DNA from: Pseudoxanthomonas sp. GM95 | Lineage (GTDB): Bacteria > Pseudomonadota > Gammaproteobacteria > Xanthomonadales > Xanthomonadaceae | NCBI RefSeq assembly: GCF_900109775.1 | Contig: NZ_FOAX01000001.1 | Span: forward strand, 62,001-126,000 | Length of the DNA stretch: 64,000 nt | Direction: 5' to 3' | Shown: piece after piece, positions 18,126 to 27,371 of the stretch | Layout of the letters: each line of letters starts with the position of its first letter | Numbering within the stretch: position 1 is the first letter of the stretch | Notes under the pieces: model-generated | What the model was told of the DNA's origin: nothing | The model's database searches: none | Seen by the model: only the letters and a program-made list of their open reading frames with translations | Translations under genes and position numbers: made by a program

Positions 18126-18152
18126 CGGCGGCCCGCGATGGCCGCCGTTTTT
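18126..18152 (+). terminator. Rho-independent terminator after mmsA
   Basis: Perfect 8-bp stem CGGCGGCC/GGCCGCCG with a 6-base loop, followed by five T residues. It lies between the convergent mmsA and IclR genes. Confidence 0.8.
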
Positions 18153-18168
18153 GCGTGAAGCGAAGCGG

Positions 18169-18963
18169 CTACGCGCCTTCGTCTTCGCCTTCCGGGGCCT
18201 CAATCAGCACCGCCAGGTCCTGCGCGGCGCGGCGCATCGCCGGCTCGCAGGCGCGCAGGTCTTCGATTGATTTGCGCAGCGTCGGCGCGTGCACGTACAG
18301 GTAGGCGAAGCTGCGGCCCTGCGCGTCCTTGATCGGCACAGAGACAGCGACCATGCCGGCGATGAATTCCTCATCGTCCACGCCCAGCTCGGTGCGCGCG
18401 ATGTCCTGCAGCGCGTGTTCCAGCGTCGCCGGATCGGTGAGCGTGCGCCGGGTCATGCGCTCCAGCGGCAGGCTGCCGATGATGCGGCTGCGGCGCGCCT
18501 TGCTCATGCTGCTCAGGTAAAGCTTGCCGCTGGCCGTGCACCACACTGGCGCCAGGCTGCCGTTGGGCAGGTGGATCTGCAGCGGCCAATGGCTCTGGAC
18601 GCGGTCGTAATAGACCATGTCCAGGCCATCGGGAATCGAGATGCCGCAGGTCTCGTCGACCTCGGCCGAAAGCCGGCGCAGGATCGCCTGGCGCAACGCC
18701 TTGTGGCGGCTGGTGTACAGCACGCCGCGCGCGATGGTGACCATGCGTTCGCCTGGCACCACCAGCCCGCGCATGTTGACCTGCACGTAGCCTTCGGCCT
18801 GCAGCTGCTGCAGCAGGCGATGGATGCTGGGCTTGGGGATGTCGAGCAGGAAGGCCAGGTCGGCCGGCGAAGGCGGGCGCTGTGCCTCGGACACCGCTTC
18901 GATGATTTCCAGCACGCGCGAGATCGCCGATCCCTTGGTCCGGCCGGATTCTTGTGGGCTCAT
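18169..18963 (-). CDS. IclR-family transcriptional regulator
   Basis: 264 residues. An N-terminal winged helix-turn-helix (about 14-70; PSPADLAFLLDIPKPSIHRLLQQL) is followed by the IclR effector-binding domain (about 85-250; DETCGISIPDGLDMVYYDRV, GSLAPVWCTASGKLYLSSM, VSVPIKDAQGR). The family usually regulates neighbouring catabolic genes in response to a small carboxylic effector. It is convergent with the adh-mmsA operon, upstream of which lies the palindrome at 15272-15296. The acidic C-terminus is short. The effector cannot be deduced. Confidence 0.88.
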   Translation of the reverse strand: MSPQESGRTKGSAISRVLEIIEAVSEAQRPPSPADLAFLLDIPKPSIHRLLQQLQAEGYVQVNMRGLVVPGERMVTIARGVLYTSRHKALRQAILRRLSAEVDETCGISIPDGLDMVYYDRVQSHWPLQIHLPNGSLAPVWCTASGKLYLSSMSKARRSRIIGSLPLERMTRRTLTDPATLEHALQDIARTELGVDDEEFIAGMVAVSVPIKDAQGRSFAYLYVHAPTLRKSIEDLRACEPAMRRAAQDLAVLIEAPEGEDEGA

Positions 18964-19062
18964 GGCATTCCTGGATGGGGCATGGGGCGCGTCGCGGTCA
19001 TGGCCGTGTCACGGCCGTGTGCGCGGCATTGTTCCATAGCGCCGGCACGCGTCCGCGGGCCG

Positions 19063-19090
19063 TTGCACGATTGCCGCATTGCGGTACAGT
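19063..19090 (+). promoter_or_regulatory. Sigma-70 promoter of trpE
   Basis: TTGCAC (19063-19068) and TACAGT (19085-19090) with a 16-base spacer. Transcription would start at about 19097, 112 bases before the trpE TTG, leaving a leader region. Confidence 0.65.
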
Positions 19091-19097
19091 ACGGCCC

Positions 19098-19247
19098 GTG
19101 CCCGCCCTGACGACCAAGCTTTCCTCCTTTTCCGCTCGCCGCGCGTGGCGATGGTGGCCTGTTGCCGTCGTCCGTCCCGCCGCCACCGAGTTCGTGAAGG
19201 AAAGCCTCCTTGATCACCGCCGAGCAGTTCCAGCGCCACGCCGCTGA
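19098..19247 (+). CDS. Candidate trp leader peptide with a Trp cluster
   Basis: An open frame of 49 codons starts at a GTG located at or next to the predicted trpE transcription start (a leaderless start) and reads through the leader into the first 37 bases of trpE in another frame. At 19146-19157 it contains three Trp codons in four (W-R-W-W). Trp runs of this type sense charged tRNA-Trp in attenuation systems. Against it: the frame does not stop before trpE, and I do not see a clear U-tract terminator. A competing 20-codon frame (ATG 19151, stop 19211-19213) ends exactly at the trpE start. Confidence 0.3.
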   Translation: MPALTTKLSSFSARRAWRWWPVAVVRPAATEFVKESLLDHRRAVPAPRR

Positions 19248-20700
19248 CGTCCAGACCCCCGGGTCGAACCCTCTTGTCCCCGTTGTCCGCGAAGTGCTGT
19301 CCGATCTGGACACGCCGCTTTCGGTCTACCTGAAACTCGCCGACGGCCCGTACACCTACCTGTTCGAATCGGTCGAAGGCGGTGAGCGCTTCGGTCGCTA
19401 TTCCATCATCGGCCTGCCGGCGCGTCGCGTGCTGACCTTCCGCGGCCACACGCTGGAAGTGCGCCAGGATGGGCAGGTGGTGGAGACGCGTGAGGTCGCC
19501 GATCCCTTCGCCGAAATCGAATCACTGCGTGCCGCCCATGCCGTGCCCAAGCTGGAAGGCCTGCCGGGCTTCACCGGTGGTCTGGTGGGCTGGTTCGGCT
19601 TCGAGTGCATCGGCTACATCGAGCCGCGCCTGGCCGGCGGCAAGGCCCGCGACGAGCTGGACACGCCCGATATCCTGCTGATGGTGTCCGAGGAAGTGGC
19701 GGTGTTCGACAGCCTCAAGGGCCGCCTGTACCTGATCGTGCATGCCGACCCGCGTGTGGAAGGCGCCTGGGATGCGGCGCAGGCGCGCCTGGATGCGCTG
19801 CAGGAGAAGCTGCGCCAGCCCGGCGCCGGCTATCCGAAGCCGATCACCCGCGAGGTGATGGACGAGAGCCACTTCGTCTCCGGCTTCACCCGCGAAGGTT
19901 TCATCGACGCGGTCGAGCAGTCCAAGGAATACATCCGCGCCGGCGACATTTTCCAGGTGGTGCTGAGTCAGCGCCTGAGCGTGCCCTTCAGCGCGCGCCC
20001 GGTGGACGTGTACCGCGCGCTGCGTGCGCTGAATCCGTCACCGTACATGTACTTCCTCGATGTGGGCGACGTGCAGGTGGTGGGCTCCTCGCCGGAAATC
20101 CTGGTGCGCCTGCAGGATGGCAAGGTCACCGTGCGCCCGATCGCCGGCACCCGTCCGCGCGGCGCCACGCCGGAAGAAGACAAGGCGCTGGAAGTCGAGC
20201 TGCTGGCCGACCCGAAGGAACTGGCCGAGCACGTGATGCTGATCGACCTGGGCCGCAACGATGCCGGTCGCGTCTCGCAGGCTGGCACCGTGGAAGTGGG
20301 CGAGCGCTTCGGCATCGAGCGCTACAGCCACGTGATGCATATCGTCAGCGAGGTCACCGGCCAGTTGAAGCTGGGCCTGAGCTATACCGACGTGCTGCGC
20401 GCGACCTTCCCGGCCGGCACGGTCAGTGGTGCACCGAAGATCCGCGCGCTGGAAGTGATCCGCGAGCTGGAGCCGATTAAGCGCAACGTGTACGCCGGCA
20501 GCATCGGCTACATCGGCTGGCACGGCGATGCCGATACCGCCATCGCCATCCGCACCGCGGTGATCAAGGACGGCCGCCTGCACGTGCAGGCCGGCGCCGG
20601 CATCGTCTACGACTCGGATCCGCAGAAAGAGTGGGACGAAACCATGAACAAGGGCCGTGCGCTGTTCCGCGCCGTGGCCCAGGCCGCGCAGGGCTTGTGA
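19210..20700 (+). CDS. trpE: Anthranilate synthase component I
   Basis: First committed enzyme of tryptophan synthesis: chorismate to anthranilate with ammonia from TrpG. 496 residues. The N-terminal regulatory part has LFESVEGGERFGRYSIIG, the feedback-site region. The C-terminal chorismate-binding domain has IFQVVLSQR, RPIAGTRPRG, DLGRNDAGR, YSHVMHIVSEV and FPAGTVSGAPK. The start is TTG 19210, with GGA-rich sequence about ten bases upstream; no ATG is suitable. The stop overlaps the ltaE ATG (TGATG). trpE is separated from trpG by ltaE and a SIMPL gene, as in several xanthomonads. Confidence 0.93.
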   Translation: MITAEQFQRHAADVQTPGSNPLVPVVREVLSDLDTPLSVYLKLADGPYTYLFESVEGGERFGRYSIIGLPARRVLTFRGHTLEVRQDGQVVETREVADPFAEIESLRAAHAVPKLEGLPGFTGGLVGWFGFECIGYIEPRLAGGKARDELDTPDILLMVSEEVAVFDSLKGRLYLIVHADPRVEGAWDAAQARLDALQEKLRQPGAGYPKPITREVMDESHFVSGFTREGFIDAVEQSKEYIRAGDIFQVVLSQRLSVPFSARPVDVYRALRALNPSPYMYFLDVGDVQVVGSSPEILVRLQDGKVTVRPIAGTRPRGATPEEDKALEVELLADPKELAEHVMLIDLGRNDAGRVSQAGTVEVGERFGIERYSHVMHIVSEVTGQLKLGLSYTDVLRATFPAGTVSGAPKIRALEVIRELEPIKRNVYAGSIGYIGWHGDADTAIAIRTAVIKDGRLHVQAGAGIVYDSDPQKEWDETMNKGRALFRAVAQAAQGL

Positions 20701-21752
20701 TGGACGGCAACGCGATGACCCCGAAAGCCTCTTTTCGCAACGACTACAGCGAAGGCGCGCATCCGCGCCTGCTGCAGGCATTGGCCCAGGCCAGCGCCGA
20801 GCAGAACGCCGGCTATGGCTTGGACGCGCACAGCACGCGCGCCGCGCAGCTGATCGTCGCGCGCCTCGGCCAGCCGCAGGCGCAGGTGCATTTCCTGGTC
20901 GGCGGCACCCAGACCAACCTGCTGGCGATCTCCGCGTTCCTGCGTCCGCACGAGGCGGTGATCGCCGTGGCCAGCGGCCATGTCGCCACCCACGAGACCG
21001 GCGCCATCGAAGCCACCGGCCACAAGGTGCTCATCACCCCGCACGTGGACGGCAAGCTCACGCCCGATGGCGTGCGCGCGCTGCTGGCCGAAAACACCAG
21101 CGAGCACATGGTCAAGCCGCGCCTGGTGTATGTCTCCAACACCACCGAGCTGGGCACCATCTACACCAAGGCCGAGCTGCAGGCGCTGCGCGCGCTGTGC
21201 GATGAGTGCGGCCTGCTGTTCTATCTCGACGGCGCGCGCCTGGGCAGTGCGCTGACCGCGGAAGGCAACGACCTGAGCCTGGCCGACATCGCCGCGCTCA
21301 CCCACGCCTTCTACATCGGCGGCACCAAGAACGGCGCGCTGGTCGGCGAGGCGCTGGTCGTCGTCGAACCGGCGCTGCAGGCCGACCTGCGTTACCTGAT
21401 CAAGCAACGCGGCGCGATGCTGGCCAAGGGCATGGTGTTGGGCGCGCAGTTCGAAGCGCTGTTCGAAGACGCGCTGTTCTTCGAACTCGGCGCACACGCC
21501 AACGCCATGGCCCAGCGCCTCCAGGCCGGCCTGAAGGCCGCCGGGATCGCGCTGCTGATCCATTCGCCCAGCAACCAGGTCTTCCCGATCCTCACCCACG
21601 CCCAGATCGAGGCGCTGGCAGGCGTCACCAGCTTCGAGCGCTGGTCGCCGCACAGCGACACTCACGCGGTGATCCGCCTGGTGTGTTCGTGGGCTACGCG
21701 CGAGGACGCGGTGGATGCGCTGCTGGCTGCGATCGGCCACCTCGTCCGCTGA
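20700..21752 (+). CDS. Low-specificity L-threonine aldolase-like PLP enzyme
   Basis: 350 residues, fold-type I PLP enzyme of the beta-eliminating lyase/threonine aldolase family. The PLP lysine is K210 in YIGGTKNG; other blocks are FRNDYSEG at the start, FLVGGTQTN and LYYLDGAR-like FYLDGARLG (175-182). Such enzymes cleave threonine or allo-threonine to glycine and acetaldehyde. The ATG shares one base with the trpE stop (TGATG); a second ATG at 20715 is possible. Its position in the trp cluster has no obvious pathway logic. Confidence 0.82.
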   Translation: MDGNAMTPKASFRNDYSEGAHPRLLQALAQASAEQNAGYGLDAHSTRAAQLIVARLGQPQAQVHFLVGGTQTNLLAISAFLRPHEAVIAVASGHVATHETGAIEATGHKVLITPHVDGKLTPDGVRALLAENTSEHMVKPRLVYVSNTTELGTIYTKAELQALRALCDECGLLFYLDGARLGSALTAEGNDLSLADIAALTHAFYIGGTKNGALVGEALVVVEPALQADLRYLIKQRGAMLAKGMVLGAQFEALFEDALFFELGAHANAMAQRLQAGLKAAGIALLIHSPSNQVFPILTHAQIEALAGVTSFERWSPHSDTHAVIRLVCSWATREDAVDALLAAIGHLVR

Positions 21753-21819
21753 GCATGTGCGGGTTGCCTTCCCCTCCCATCCGACCAGCAGCGCTGGTCT
21801 TTCGACAAGGCGTGTTGAA

Positions 21820-22572
21820 ATGAAACGTGCATGGATGTTGTGGTCGTTGCTGCTTCCGGTCGTGGCCTCCGCGCAGGTCAACAGCCTGCCGTCGCAGCCG
21901 CATCTGCTGGTCAAGGGCGAGGCGCACCGTGAGGTCATGCCGGATCGCTTTGGTGTGCTGGTGACCCTGCAGCGCGTCGATCCGTCGCCTGAGCTGGCAC
22001 GCATGCAGGTGCAGGCCGATGCGGCGACCGTGCTGTCGGCCTTTCGCGGACATCATGTGCTGCCCGACTCGATCGATGCGGCCACGCTGACGATCCAGCC
22101 GAAGACCGAATACATCGATGGGCGCGAAGTGTTCAAGGGTAGCGAGGTGACGCGCCGGCTGGCTGCGACCTTCAAGACGCTGGCCGATACGCGTGCCTTT
22201 CTGGCGGAGCTGAGGACCAGTCCATCGCTGCAGCTGTCCGGCATCACGCCCAGCTACAGCGACGAGGCCAGCCTTCGAAAGACCTTGAAGGCCGACGCGG
22301 CCCGGCAGTCGCGCGAGGCGGCCGAAGGCTTGGCCAAGGCGTATGGCGTCAAGCTGGCCGGCCTTTACACCATCTCTGATGTCGCCCCGGCTTTCAGCTA
22401 TGGCATCCAGGCGGGGACGTGGCCTGGCACACACACGTCTGTGCCGCCTGCGCCCCCCGCGCCGCCCGCGCCATTGGCTGACATCTCCGCGCGGGTGGAT
22501 GGCGAAGCGCTGGAAGCCGGCAGTCTCACCCTCTCCGAAAACGTCTATGCGGTCTTCCTGATCGCGCAATGA
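21820..22572 (+). CDS. Exported SIMPL-domain (DUF541) protein
   Basis: 250 residues with a signal peptide (cleavage near ASA, residue 18). The mature part is a SIMPL (DUF541) domain: [22 protein letters not shown] at the N-terminus and a central [28 protein letters not shown]-like region of the family. A proline-rich stretch (about 206-218) separates the last strand. Members are periplasmic or outer-membrane-associated and include the E. coli oxidative-stress protein YggE; the molecular function is unknown. A 6-bp hairpin followed by TTT (21783-21802) precedes the gene and may partly separate it from ltaE. Confidence 0.8.
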   Translation: MKRAWMLWSLLLPVVASAQVNSLPSQPHLLVKGEAHREVMPDRFGVLVTLQRVDPSPELARMQVQADAATVLSAFRGHHVLPDSIDAATLTIQPKTEYIDGREVFKGSEVTRRLAATFKTLADTRAFLAELRTSPSLQLSGITPSYSDEASLRKTLKADAARQSREAAEGLAKAYGVKLAGLYTISDVAPAFSYGIQAGTWPGTHTSVPPAPPAPPAPLADISARVDGEALEAGSLTLSENVYAVFLIAQ

Positions 22573-22582
22573 GTACACCGTC

Positions 22583-23161
22583 ATGCTGCTGATGCTCGAC
22601 AACTACGACAGCTTTACCTACAACCTCGTGCAGTACCTGCAGGCGCTGGGCGCCGAGGTCGAGGTGGTGCGCAACGACGCGCTGAGCGTTGATGACATCG
22701 CAAAAAAGGCGCCGCAACGCATCGTGATCTCGCCCGGTCCGTGCACGCCCAACGAGGCGGGCGTGTCGCTGGAACTGATCGAGCGCCTGGGCGCGACCAC
22801 GCCGATCCTGGGCGTGTGCCTGGGCCACCAGAGCATCGGCCAGGTTTACGGCGGCGATGTGATCCGCGCCGGCCGCATCATGCACGGCAAGGTCTCGCCG
22901 ATCCGCCACGAAGGCCGCGGCGTATTTGCCGGCCTGCCGGATCGCTACGAGGCCACGCGCTATCACTCACTGGTGGTGGACAAGGCCACGTTGCCGCCTG
23001 CGCTTGAAGTCACGGCCTGGACCGAGAACGACGACGGCTCGATGGAAGAAATCATGGGCCTGCGCCATCGCGAGTTCCCGGTCGAAGGCGTGCAGTTCCA
23101 CCCCGAATCCATCCTCACCCAGCACGGTCACGCGCTGCTGAAGAATTTCCTGGAGCGCTGA
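22583..23161 (+). CDS. trpG: Anthranilate synthase component II (glutamine amidotransferase)
   Basis: 192-residue class I glutamine amidotransferase supplying ammonia to TrpE. The catalytic triad is C79 (GVCLGHQ), H173 and E175 (QFHPESI). The N-terminal [16 protein letters not shown] and oxyanion loop ISPGPCTP are canonical. The gene opens the trpG-x-trpD-ABM-trpC-HAD group, all on the same strand with gaps of only a few bases or overlaps until trpC. A closely related pabA product is possible from sequence, but the context strongly favours trpG. Confidence 0.93.
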   Translation: MLLMLDNYDSFTYNLVQYLQALGAEVEVVRNDALSVDDIAKKAPQRIVISPGPCTPNEAGVSLELIERLGATTPILGVCLGHQSIGQVYGGDVIRAGRIMHGKVSPIRHEGRGVFAGLPDRYEATRYHSLVVDKATLPPALEVTAWTENDDGSMEEIMGLRHREFPVEGVQFHPESILTQHGHALLKNFLER

Positions 23162-23163
23162 GC

Positions 23164-23514
23164 ATGAGCCGAAATCTGCTCGTCCTACTGATCGCGTGGT
23201 TGGGGTGTGCCATGAGTGCTCACGCCGCGACGGTGCCTTCAGGCGCCACGTGCAAGGACGAGGCAACGGTTCAGGCTCGAAAGTTGCTCGTTTTCCATTT
23301 CGGCAGCGACGACGATCGGATCGACATCAGTCCAAACGTCGAGCCGCTGCCCTCGATCGTGAATCCGCGCAACGCGCGACAGCGCTTCGATGTGCTCGAA
23401 GTCTGGGGCACGATCTATAAAGGTAACTACCGGATGCGCTTTGAATACTGGCCGGACAAAGATGGAAGTTGCACCTTGATGGGCCAGGAAATCCTCGAAT
23501 ACGCGAGCCTTTGA
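23164..23514 (+). CDS. Small exported protein of unknown function within the trp operon
   Basis: 116 residues with a clear signal peptide (cleavage after AHA, residue 21). The mature 95-residue protein has two cysteines (C30 and C103) that could form a disulfide in the periplasm, and aromatic strands such as [10 protein letters not shown] do not recognise the family. It begins two bases after the trpG stop and ends four bases before trpD, so it must be co-transcribed with tryptophan genes, although nothing in it suggests a role in that pathway. Confidence 0.75.
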   Translation: MSRNLLVLLIAWLGCAMSAHAATVPSGATCKDEATVQARKLLVFHFGSDDDRIDISPNVEPLPSIVNPRNARQRFDVLEVWGTIYKGNYRMRFEYWPDKDGSCTLMGQEILEYASL

Positions 23515-23518
23515 TCTT

Positions 23519-24547
23519 ATGAGCATCACCGCGCAGGAAGCCCTGCAACGCACCATCGAACACCGCGAGATCTTCCACGACGAGATGGTGGATCTGATGC
23601 GCCAGGTCATGCGCGGCGAGCTCTCGCCGATGATGACCGCTGCCATCCTCACCGGCTTGCGGGTGAAGAAGGAAACCGTCGGCGAGATCGCGGGCGCAGC
23701 CACGGTGATGCGCGAATTCTCGCGCACGGTGGATGTGGCCGATCGCACTCACATGGTCGATATCGTCGGCACCGGCGGCGACGGCTCGCACACCTTCAAC
23801 ATCTCGACCTGCGCGATGTTCGTTGCCGCGGCCGCCGGCGCGAAGGTCGCCAAGCACGGCAACCGCAGCGTCTCGTCCAAGTCGGGCAGCGCCGATGCGA
23901 TCGAAGCGCTGGGCGCGAAGATCGAGCTGCAGCCCGAGCAGGTCGCCGCGGCCATCGAGGCCACCGGCATCGGCTTCATGTTCGCGCCGATCCATCATCC
24001 GGCGATGAAGGTCGTCGCGCCGGTGCGACGCGAGATGGGCGTGCGCACGATCTTCAACATCCTGGGGCCCCTGACCAACCCGGCTGGCTCGCCGAACATC
24101 CTGATGGGCGTGTTCCATCCCGATCTGGTCGGCATCCAGGCGCGCGTGCTGCAGGAACTCGGCGCCGAGCGTGCATTGGTGGTGTGGGGCCGCGATGGCA
24201 TGGACGAGCTCTCGCTCGGTGCGGGAACGCTGGTCGGCGAGCTGCGCGATGGCCAGGTGCGCGAGTACGAACTGCATCCGGAGGATTTCGGCATCGCCAT
24301 GTCGGCCAGTCGCAACCTCAAGGTGGAAAGCCCGGAGGAGTCGATCGCGATCCTGCATGCGGTGCTGGCCGGCGAGCCCGGTCCTGCGCTCGACATCGTG
24401 GTGTTCAACGCCGGCGCGGCGCTGTACGTCGCCGGCGTCAGCGACTCGATCGCCACGGGCATCGAATGCGCGCGCGCGGCGATTGCCGATGGCAGCGCCG
24501 CGGCCAAGCTGCGCCAGTACGTCGACTTCACCCGCGTGCTGCCGTGA
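23519..24547 (+). CDS. trpD: Anthranilate phosphoribosyltransferase
   Basis: Transfers phosphoribosyl from PRPP to anthranilate, second step of tryptophan synthesis. 342 residues. The PRPP-binding GTGGDG motif lies at 84-89, followed by [22 protein letters not shown] and a [22 protein letters not shown] block that forms the anthranilate tunnel. The stop overlaps the GTG start of the following ABM gene (GTGA), so the two are translationally coupled. Confidence 0.95.
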   Translation: MSITAQEALQRTIEHREIFHDEMVDLMRQVMRGELSPMMTAAILTGLRVKKETVGEIAGAATVMREFSRTVDVADRTHMVDIVGTGGDGSHTFNISTCAMFVAAAAGAKVAKHGNRSVSSKSGSADAIEALGAKIELQPEQVAAAIEATGIGFMFAPIHHPAMKVVAPVRREMGVRTIFNILGPLTNPAGSPNILMGVFHPDLVGIQARVLQELGAERALVVWGRDGMDELSLGAGTLVGELRDGQVREYELHPEDFGIAMSASRNLKVESPEESIAILHAVLAGEPGPALDIVVFNAGAALYVAGVSDSIATGIECARAAIADGSAAAKLRQYVDFTRVLP

Positions 24548-24894
24548 GCCTGGGCGCAGCGGGCTTTGCCGAGCTGCCGGCGCCGCCGTACTGGGCGGTG
24601 GTGTTCTCTTCGCGCCGCAGCGCCGGTGACGACATCGGCTACGGCGAAGCCGCAAGGTGCATGGTCGAGCTGGCGCAGCAGCAGCCGGGTTTCCTAGGCG
24701 TGGAATCTGCGCGTGGCGAGGATGGCTTCGGCATCACCGTGTCCTACTGGGAAACCGAGGCGGCCATTGCCGCCTGGCGCGCGCATGCCGAGCACGCCGC
24801 GGTGCGCGCCACCGGCCGCCGCGACTGGTACACCCACTTCGAGCTGCGCGTGGCCAAGGTGGAACGCGCCTACGGCGGCGGCCACGCGGCCTGA
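24544..24894 (+). CDS. Antibiotic biosynthesis monooxygenase (ABM)-domain protein
   Basis: 116 residues with the dimeric alpha+beta barrel ABM pattern: [10 protein letters not shown] strand, a [11 protein letters not shown] turn, [21 protein letters not shown] and a final TRRDW-like [13 protein letters not shown]. Such small proteins are cofactor-free monooxygenases, haem-degrading enzymes or of unknown function. The GTG start (24544) overlaps the trpD stop. It is followed after 80 bases by trpC. A detoxifying or side-product role in the trp pathway is conceivable but only inferred from context. Confidence 0.75.
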   Translation: MSLGAAGFAELPAPPYWAVVFSSRRSAGDDIGYGEAARCMVELAQQQPGFLGVESARGEDGFGITVSYWETEAAIAAWRAHAEHAAVRATGRRDWYTHFELRVAKVERAYGGGHAA

Positions 24895-24974
24895 CGGGCC
24901 GGTCAAGGACCGCCGATGACGACAATGCGACAATGGCGCATCAGCCGCGGTCGACGCGGCGCGCAACGGACACC

Positions 24975-25766
24975 ATGAGCGACATCCTCGACACCATCCT
25001 CGCCCGCAAGCGCGAAGAAATCGCCGCACGCAGCGCCGTCGTGCCGCTGGCCGACCTGATTGCGCGTGTCGACGCCGCGCCGCCGGTGCGCGGCTTCGCC
25101 GACGCACTGCGCCGGACCATCGCCGCCGGCGATGCCGGCGTGATTGCCGAAGTGAAAAAAGCCAGCCCGTCCAAGGGCGTGATCCGGCCCGATTTCAATC
25201 CGGCGGAGATCGCGGTGAGCTACGAATTCGGCGGTGCCGCGTGCCTGTCGGTGCTGACCGACGTGGACTTCTTCCAAGGCGCCGACGAATACCTGCAGCA
25301 GGCACGCGAGGCCTGCACGCTGCCGGTGCTGCGCAAGGATTTCACCATCGACGCTTACCAGGTGTATGAGGCGCGCGTGCTGGGCGCCGACTGCATCCTG
25401 CTGATCGTGGCGGCGCTGGACGACCAGCAGCTGGTCGAACTGGCCGACCTAGCCATGCAGCTGGGCATGGACGTGCTGGTGGAAGTGCACGACATCGACG
25501 AGCTGGAGCGTGCGCTGCAGGTGCCGGCGCCGCTGCTGGGCATCAACAACCGCAACCTGCGCACCTTCGAGGTCTCGCTGCAGAACACGCTGGAGATGAA
25601 GGGCGCCGTGCCGCGCGACCGCATCCTGATTACCGAGAGCGGCATCGTCACGCCGGACGACGTGGCGACGATGCGCGGGCAGGGCGTGCATGGCTTCCTG
25701 GTCGGCGAGGCCTTCATGCGCGCCGACGAGCCGGGCGAGGCGCTGCGGCAGCTGTTCTTCGCATGA
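24975..25766 (+). CDS. trpC: Indole-3-glycerol-phosphate synthase
   Basis: Closes the indole ring from CdRP in tryptophan synthesis. 263 residues, TIM barrel, monofunctional (no TrpF fused). Signature [17 protein letters not shown] includes the catalytic Lys and the phosphate-contact region; others are [46 protein letters not shown] and ITESGI. ATG 24975 begins the family N-terminus ([15 protein letters not shown]); the frame is open upstream without family similarity. The stop overlaps the HAD gene by ATGA. Confidence 0.95.
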   Translation: MSDILDTILARKREEIAARSAVVPLADLIARVDAAPPVRGFADALRRTIAAGDAGVIAEVKKASPSKGVIRPDFNPAEIAVSYEFGGAACLSVLTDVDFFQGADEYLQQAREACTLPVLRKDFTIDAYQVYEARVLGADCILLIVAALDDQQLVELADLAMQLGMDVLVEVHDIDELERALQVPAPLLGINNRNLRTFEVSLQNTLEMKGAVPRDRILITESGIVTPDDVATMRGQGVHGFLVGEAFMRADEPGEALRQLFFA

Positions 25767-26488
25767 CCGTGCCCGGACCGTATCCGACGCCCGCGGCCGA
25801 TGCGCCGGTGGTGGTGTTCGATTTCGACCACACGCTCTACGACGGCGACTCGGGCAGCCATCTGTTCGCCTGGCTGATCAAGCGCAGTTGGATACGCACC
25901 GCCGCCGCCGTGCTGCTGACGCCACTGCTGGGGCCGCTGGTGGCGATGCTGCCCACGCGCCGGCGCGGGATTTCCGGCTACGTGTGGATCGCGACCTTCG
26001 GCCTGCACCGTCGTCGTGACCTGGACGCGCTGATCGATCAGTACGTGGCCGCCAACAAGGACGAGATGCGCACGCGGCTGCTGCCGCTGGCGCTGGATGT
26101 GTTCACCGCGCACCGCGCGGCGGGCGATCGCGTGGTGGTGGCCACCGGCGCGCCGCCGGAACTGGCGCGGGAGATCCTGTCTTTCGTCGCCCACCAGGAC
26201 GTGCCGGTGATCGGCACCCTGGTCGGGCCGAAGTTCGGCGCGGTGGCCGCGCGCCGCCACTGCCATCATGAGGAGAAGATGCGGATGCTGCGCGAGCAGG
26301 GCTATGGCGACATCGCCGTGGCCTACAGTGACAGCACCGCCGATTTGCCGCTGCTCAAAGCGGCGGCCCGCCCGGTGGTGGTCAATCCGAAGGCGGATAA
26401 AGAGGCGCTGTTCCAGCGCGTGCTGCCGGCCGGGACGCCGATCCTCAACTGGGGCTGCGCCAGCCGCGGCGGCGCGCCCGCGGCGTGA
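25763..26488 (+). CDS. HAD-IB family phosphatase (SerB-like)
   Basis: 241-residue haloacid dehalogenase-superfamily hydrolase. Motif I is [11 protein letters not shown] with nucleophile D20 and acid D22; motif II is VVATGAP; motif IV is [12 protein letters not shown] hydrophobic insertion (residues about 45-68) after motif I forms a helical cap typical of HAD-IB enzymes related to phosphoserine phosphatase and to phospholipid phosphatases. Start ATG overlaps the trpC stop. The substrate is not known; the hydrophobic cap suggests a membrane or lipid phosphate. Confidence 0.82.
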   Translation: MTVPGPYPTPAADAPVVVFDFDHTLYDGDSGSHLFAWLIKRSWIRTAAAVLLTPLLGPLVAMLPTRRRGISGYVWIATFGLHRRRDLDALIDQYVAANKDEMRTRLLPLALDVFTAHRAAGDRVVVATGAPPELAREILSFVAHQDVPVIGTLVGPKFGAVAARRHCHHEEKMRMLREQGYGDIAVAYSDSTADLPLLKAAARPVVVNPKADKEALFQRVLPAGTPILNWGCASRGGAPAA

Positions 26489-26501
26489 AGTGCGGCATTG
26501 A

Positions 26502-27257
26502 TCAGCGGTTGAACAGCACCAGCTGGTAGGCGCTGACCACCAGCGCCAGCACTCCGACGCTGCCCAGGATGACCCGCTCCGGCAGGCGCTTGACCATGAT
26601 GGCGGCCAGCGGCGAAGCCAGCACGCCGCCGATCACCAGGCCGGCCACAACGTGGGCGTATTCCATGCCGATGGTGAAGACGAAGGTCAGCGAGATGGCC
26701 AGGGTCACGGCGAATTCGGCCAGGTTGACCGTGCCGATGGTTGCCCGGGTCGCGCTGCCCGAGGCCAGCAAGGTCGAGGTCGACAGCGAGCCCCAGCCGC
26801 CCCCGCCAATTGCATCCAGCAGCCCCGCCAGAAAACCCACCGCCGGCACCTTGCGCTGGCCGGCTGCTTCGGCCTTGGCCGCGCGATGGCGGATGACCCG
26901 GCGCAGAATCAGCACCGCCAGCACCAGCAGGTAGAGGCAGGTCACCGGCCGGAACAGGTTGCCCGGCACCCGGGTCAGCACGTAGGCGCCGATCACCCCG
27001 CCGACCACGCCGGGAATGGCCAGGCGCAGCAGCAGGGTGCGGTCGACATTGCCCATCAGCGCGTGGCTGCCGCCGGACGCGCCGGTGGTGAAGACCTTGG
27101 CGGTATGTACAGCTGCACTAACCGATGCGGGTGGCAGGCCCATCGCCAGTAGCACCGAGGTCGAGACCAACCCGAACGCCATGCCCAGCGCGCCATCGAC
27201 CAGCTGCGCGGCCAGTCCGATCAGGATGAACCAGTAGAAATCGTTGCCCAGTTCCAT
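26502..27257 (-). CDS. TSUP-family permease (TauE/SafE-like)
   Basis: 251-residue membrane protein with eight hydrophobic segments. The two inverted repeats of the TSUP family are visible: GALGMAFGLVSTSVLL with VHTAKVFTTGASG in the first half, and GLLDAIGGGGWGSLSTSTLL with GTVNLAEFAVTLAIS in the second. Members export or import sulfite, sulfoacetate, taurine-derived or other organosulfur compounds; the substrate here is unknown. ATG 27257 is chosen over 27281 because the latter adds a polar stretch with a poorer ribosome site. It is 114 bases downstream of clp on the same strand with no terminator between them. Confidence 0.82.
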   Translation of the reverse strand: MELGNDFYWFILIGLAAQLVDGALGMAFGLVSTSVLLAMGLPPASVSAAVHTAKVFTTGASGGSHALMGNVDRTLLLRLAIPGVVGGVIGAYVLTRVPGNLFRPVTCLYLLVLAVLILRRVIRHRAAKAEAAGQRKVPAVGFLAGLLDAIGGGGWGSLSTSTLLASGSATRATIGTVNLAEFAVTLAISLTFVFTIGMEYAHVVAGLVIGGVLASPLAAIMVKRLPERVILGSVGVLALVVSAYQLVLFNR

Positions 27258-27371
27258 CGGCACAGTCCCATCTGCAGGCATGTGCCGCCGGGCAGCCAGT
27301 CCGGGCGCCCAAGCGGTGGTTGAACGGTGCGGCCCACCCCCTGATGGGCCGGTTTTCGGCGTGGCGCCGGG

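Noticed and set aside
27310-27360. Terminator between clp and the TSUP gene
   Set aside because: The GGCCCA/TGGGCC hairpin has its T-tract on the plus strand, the wrong side for clp, and no plus-strand gene ends there.
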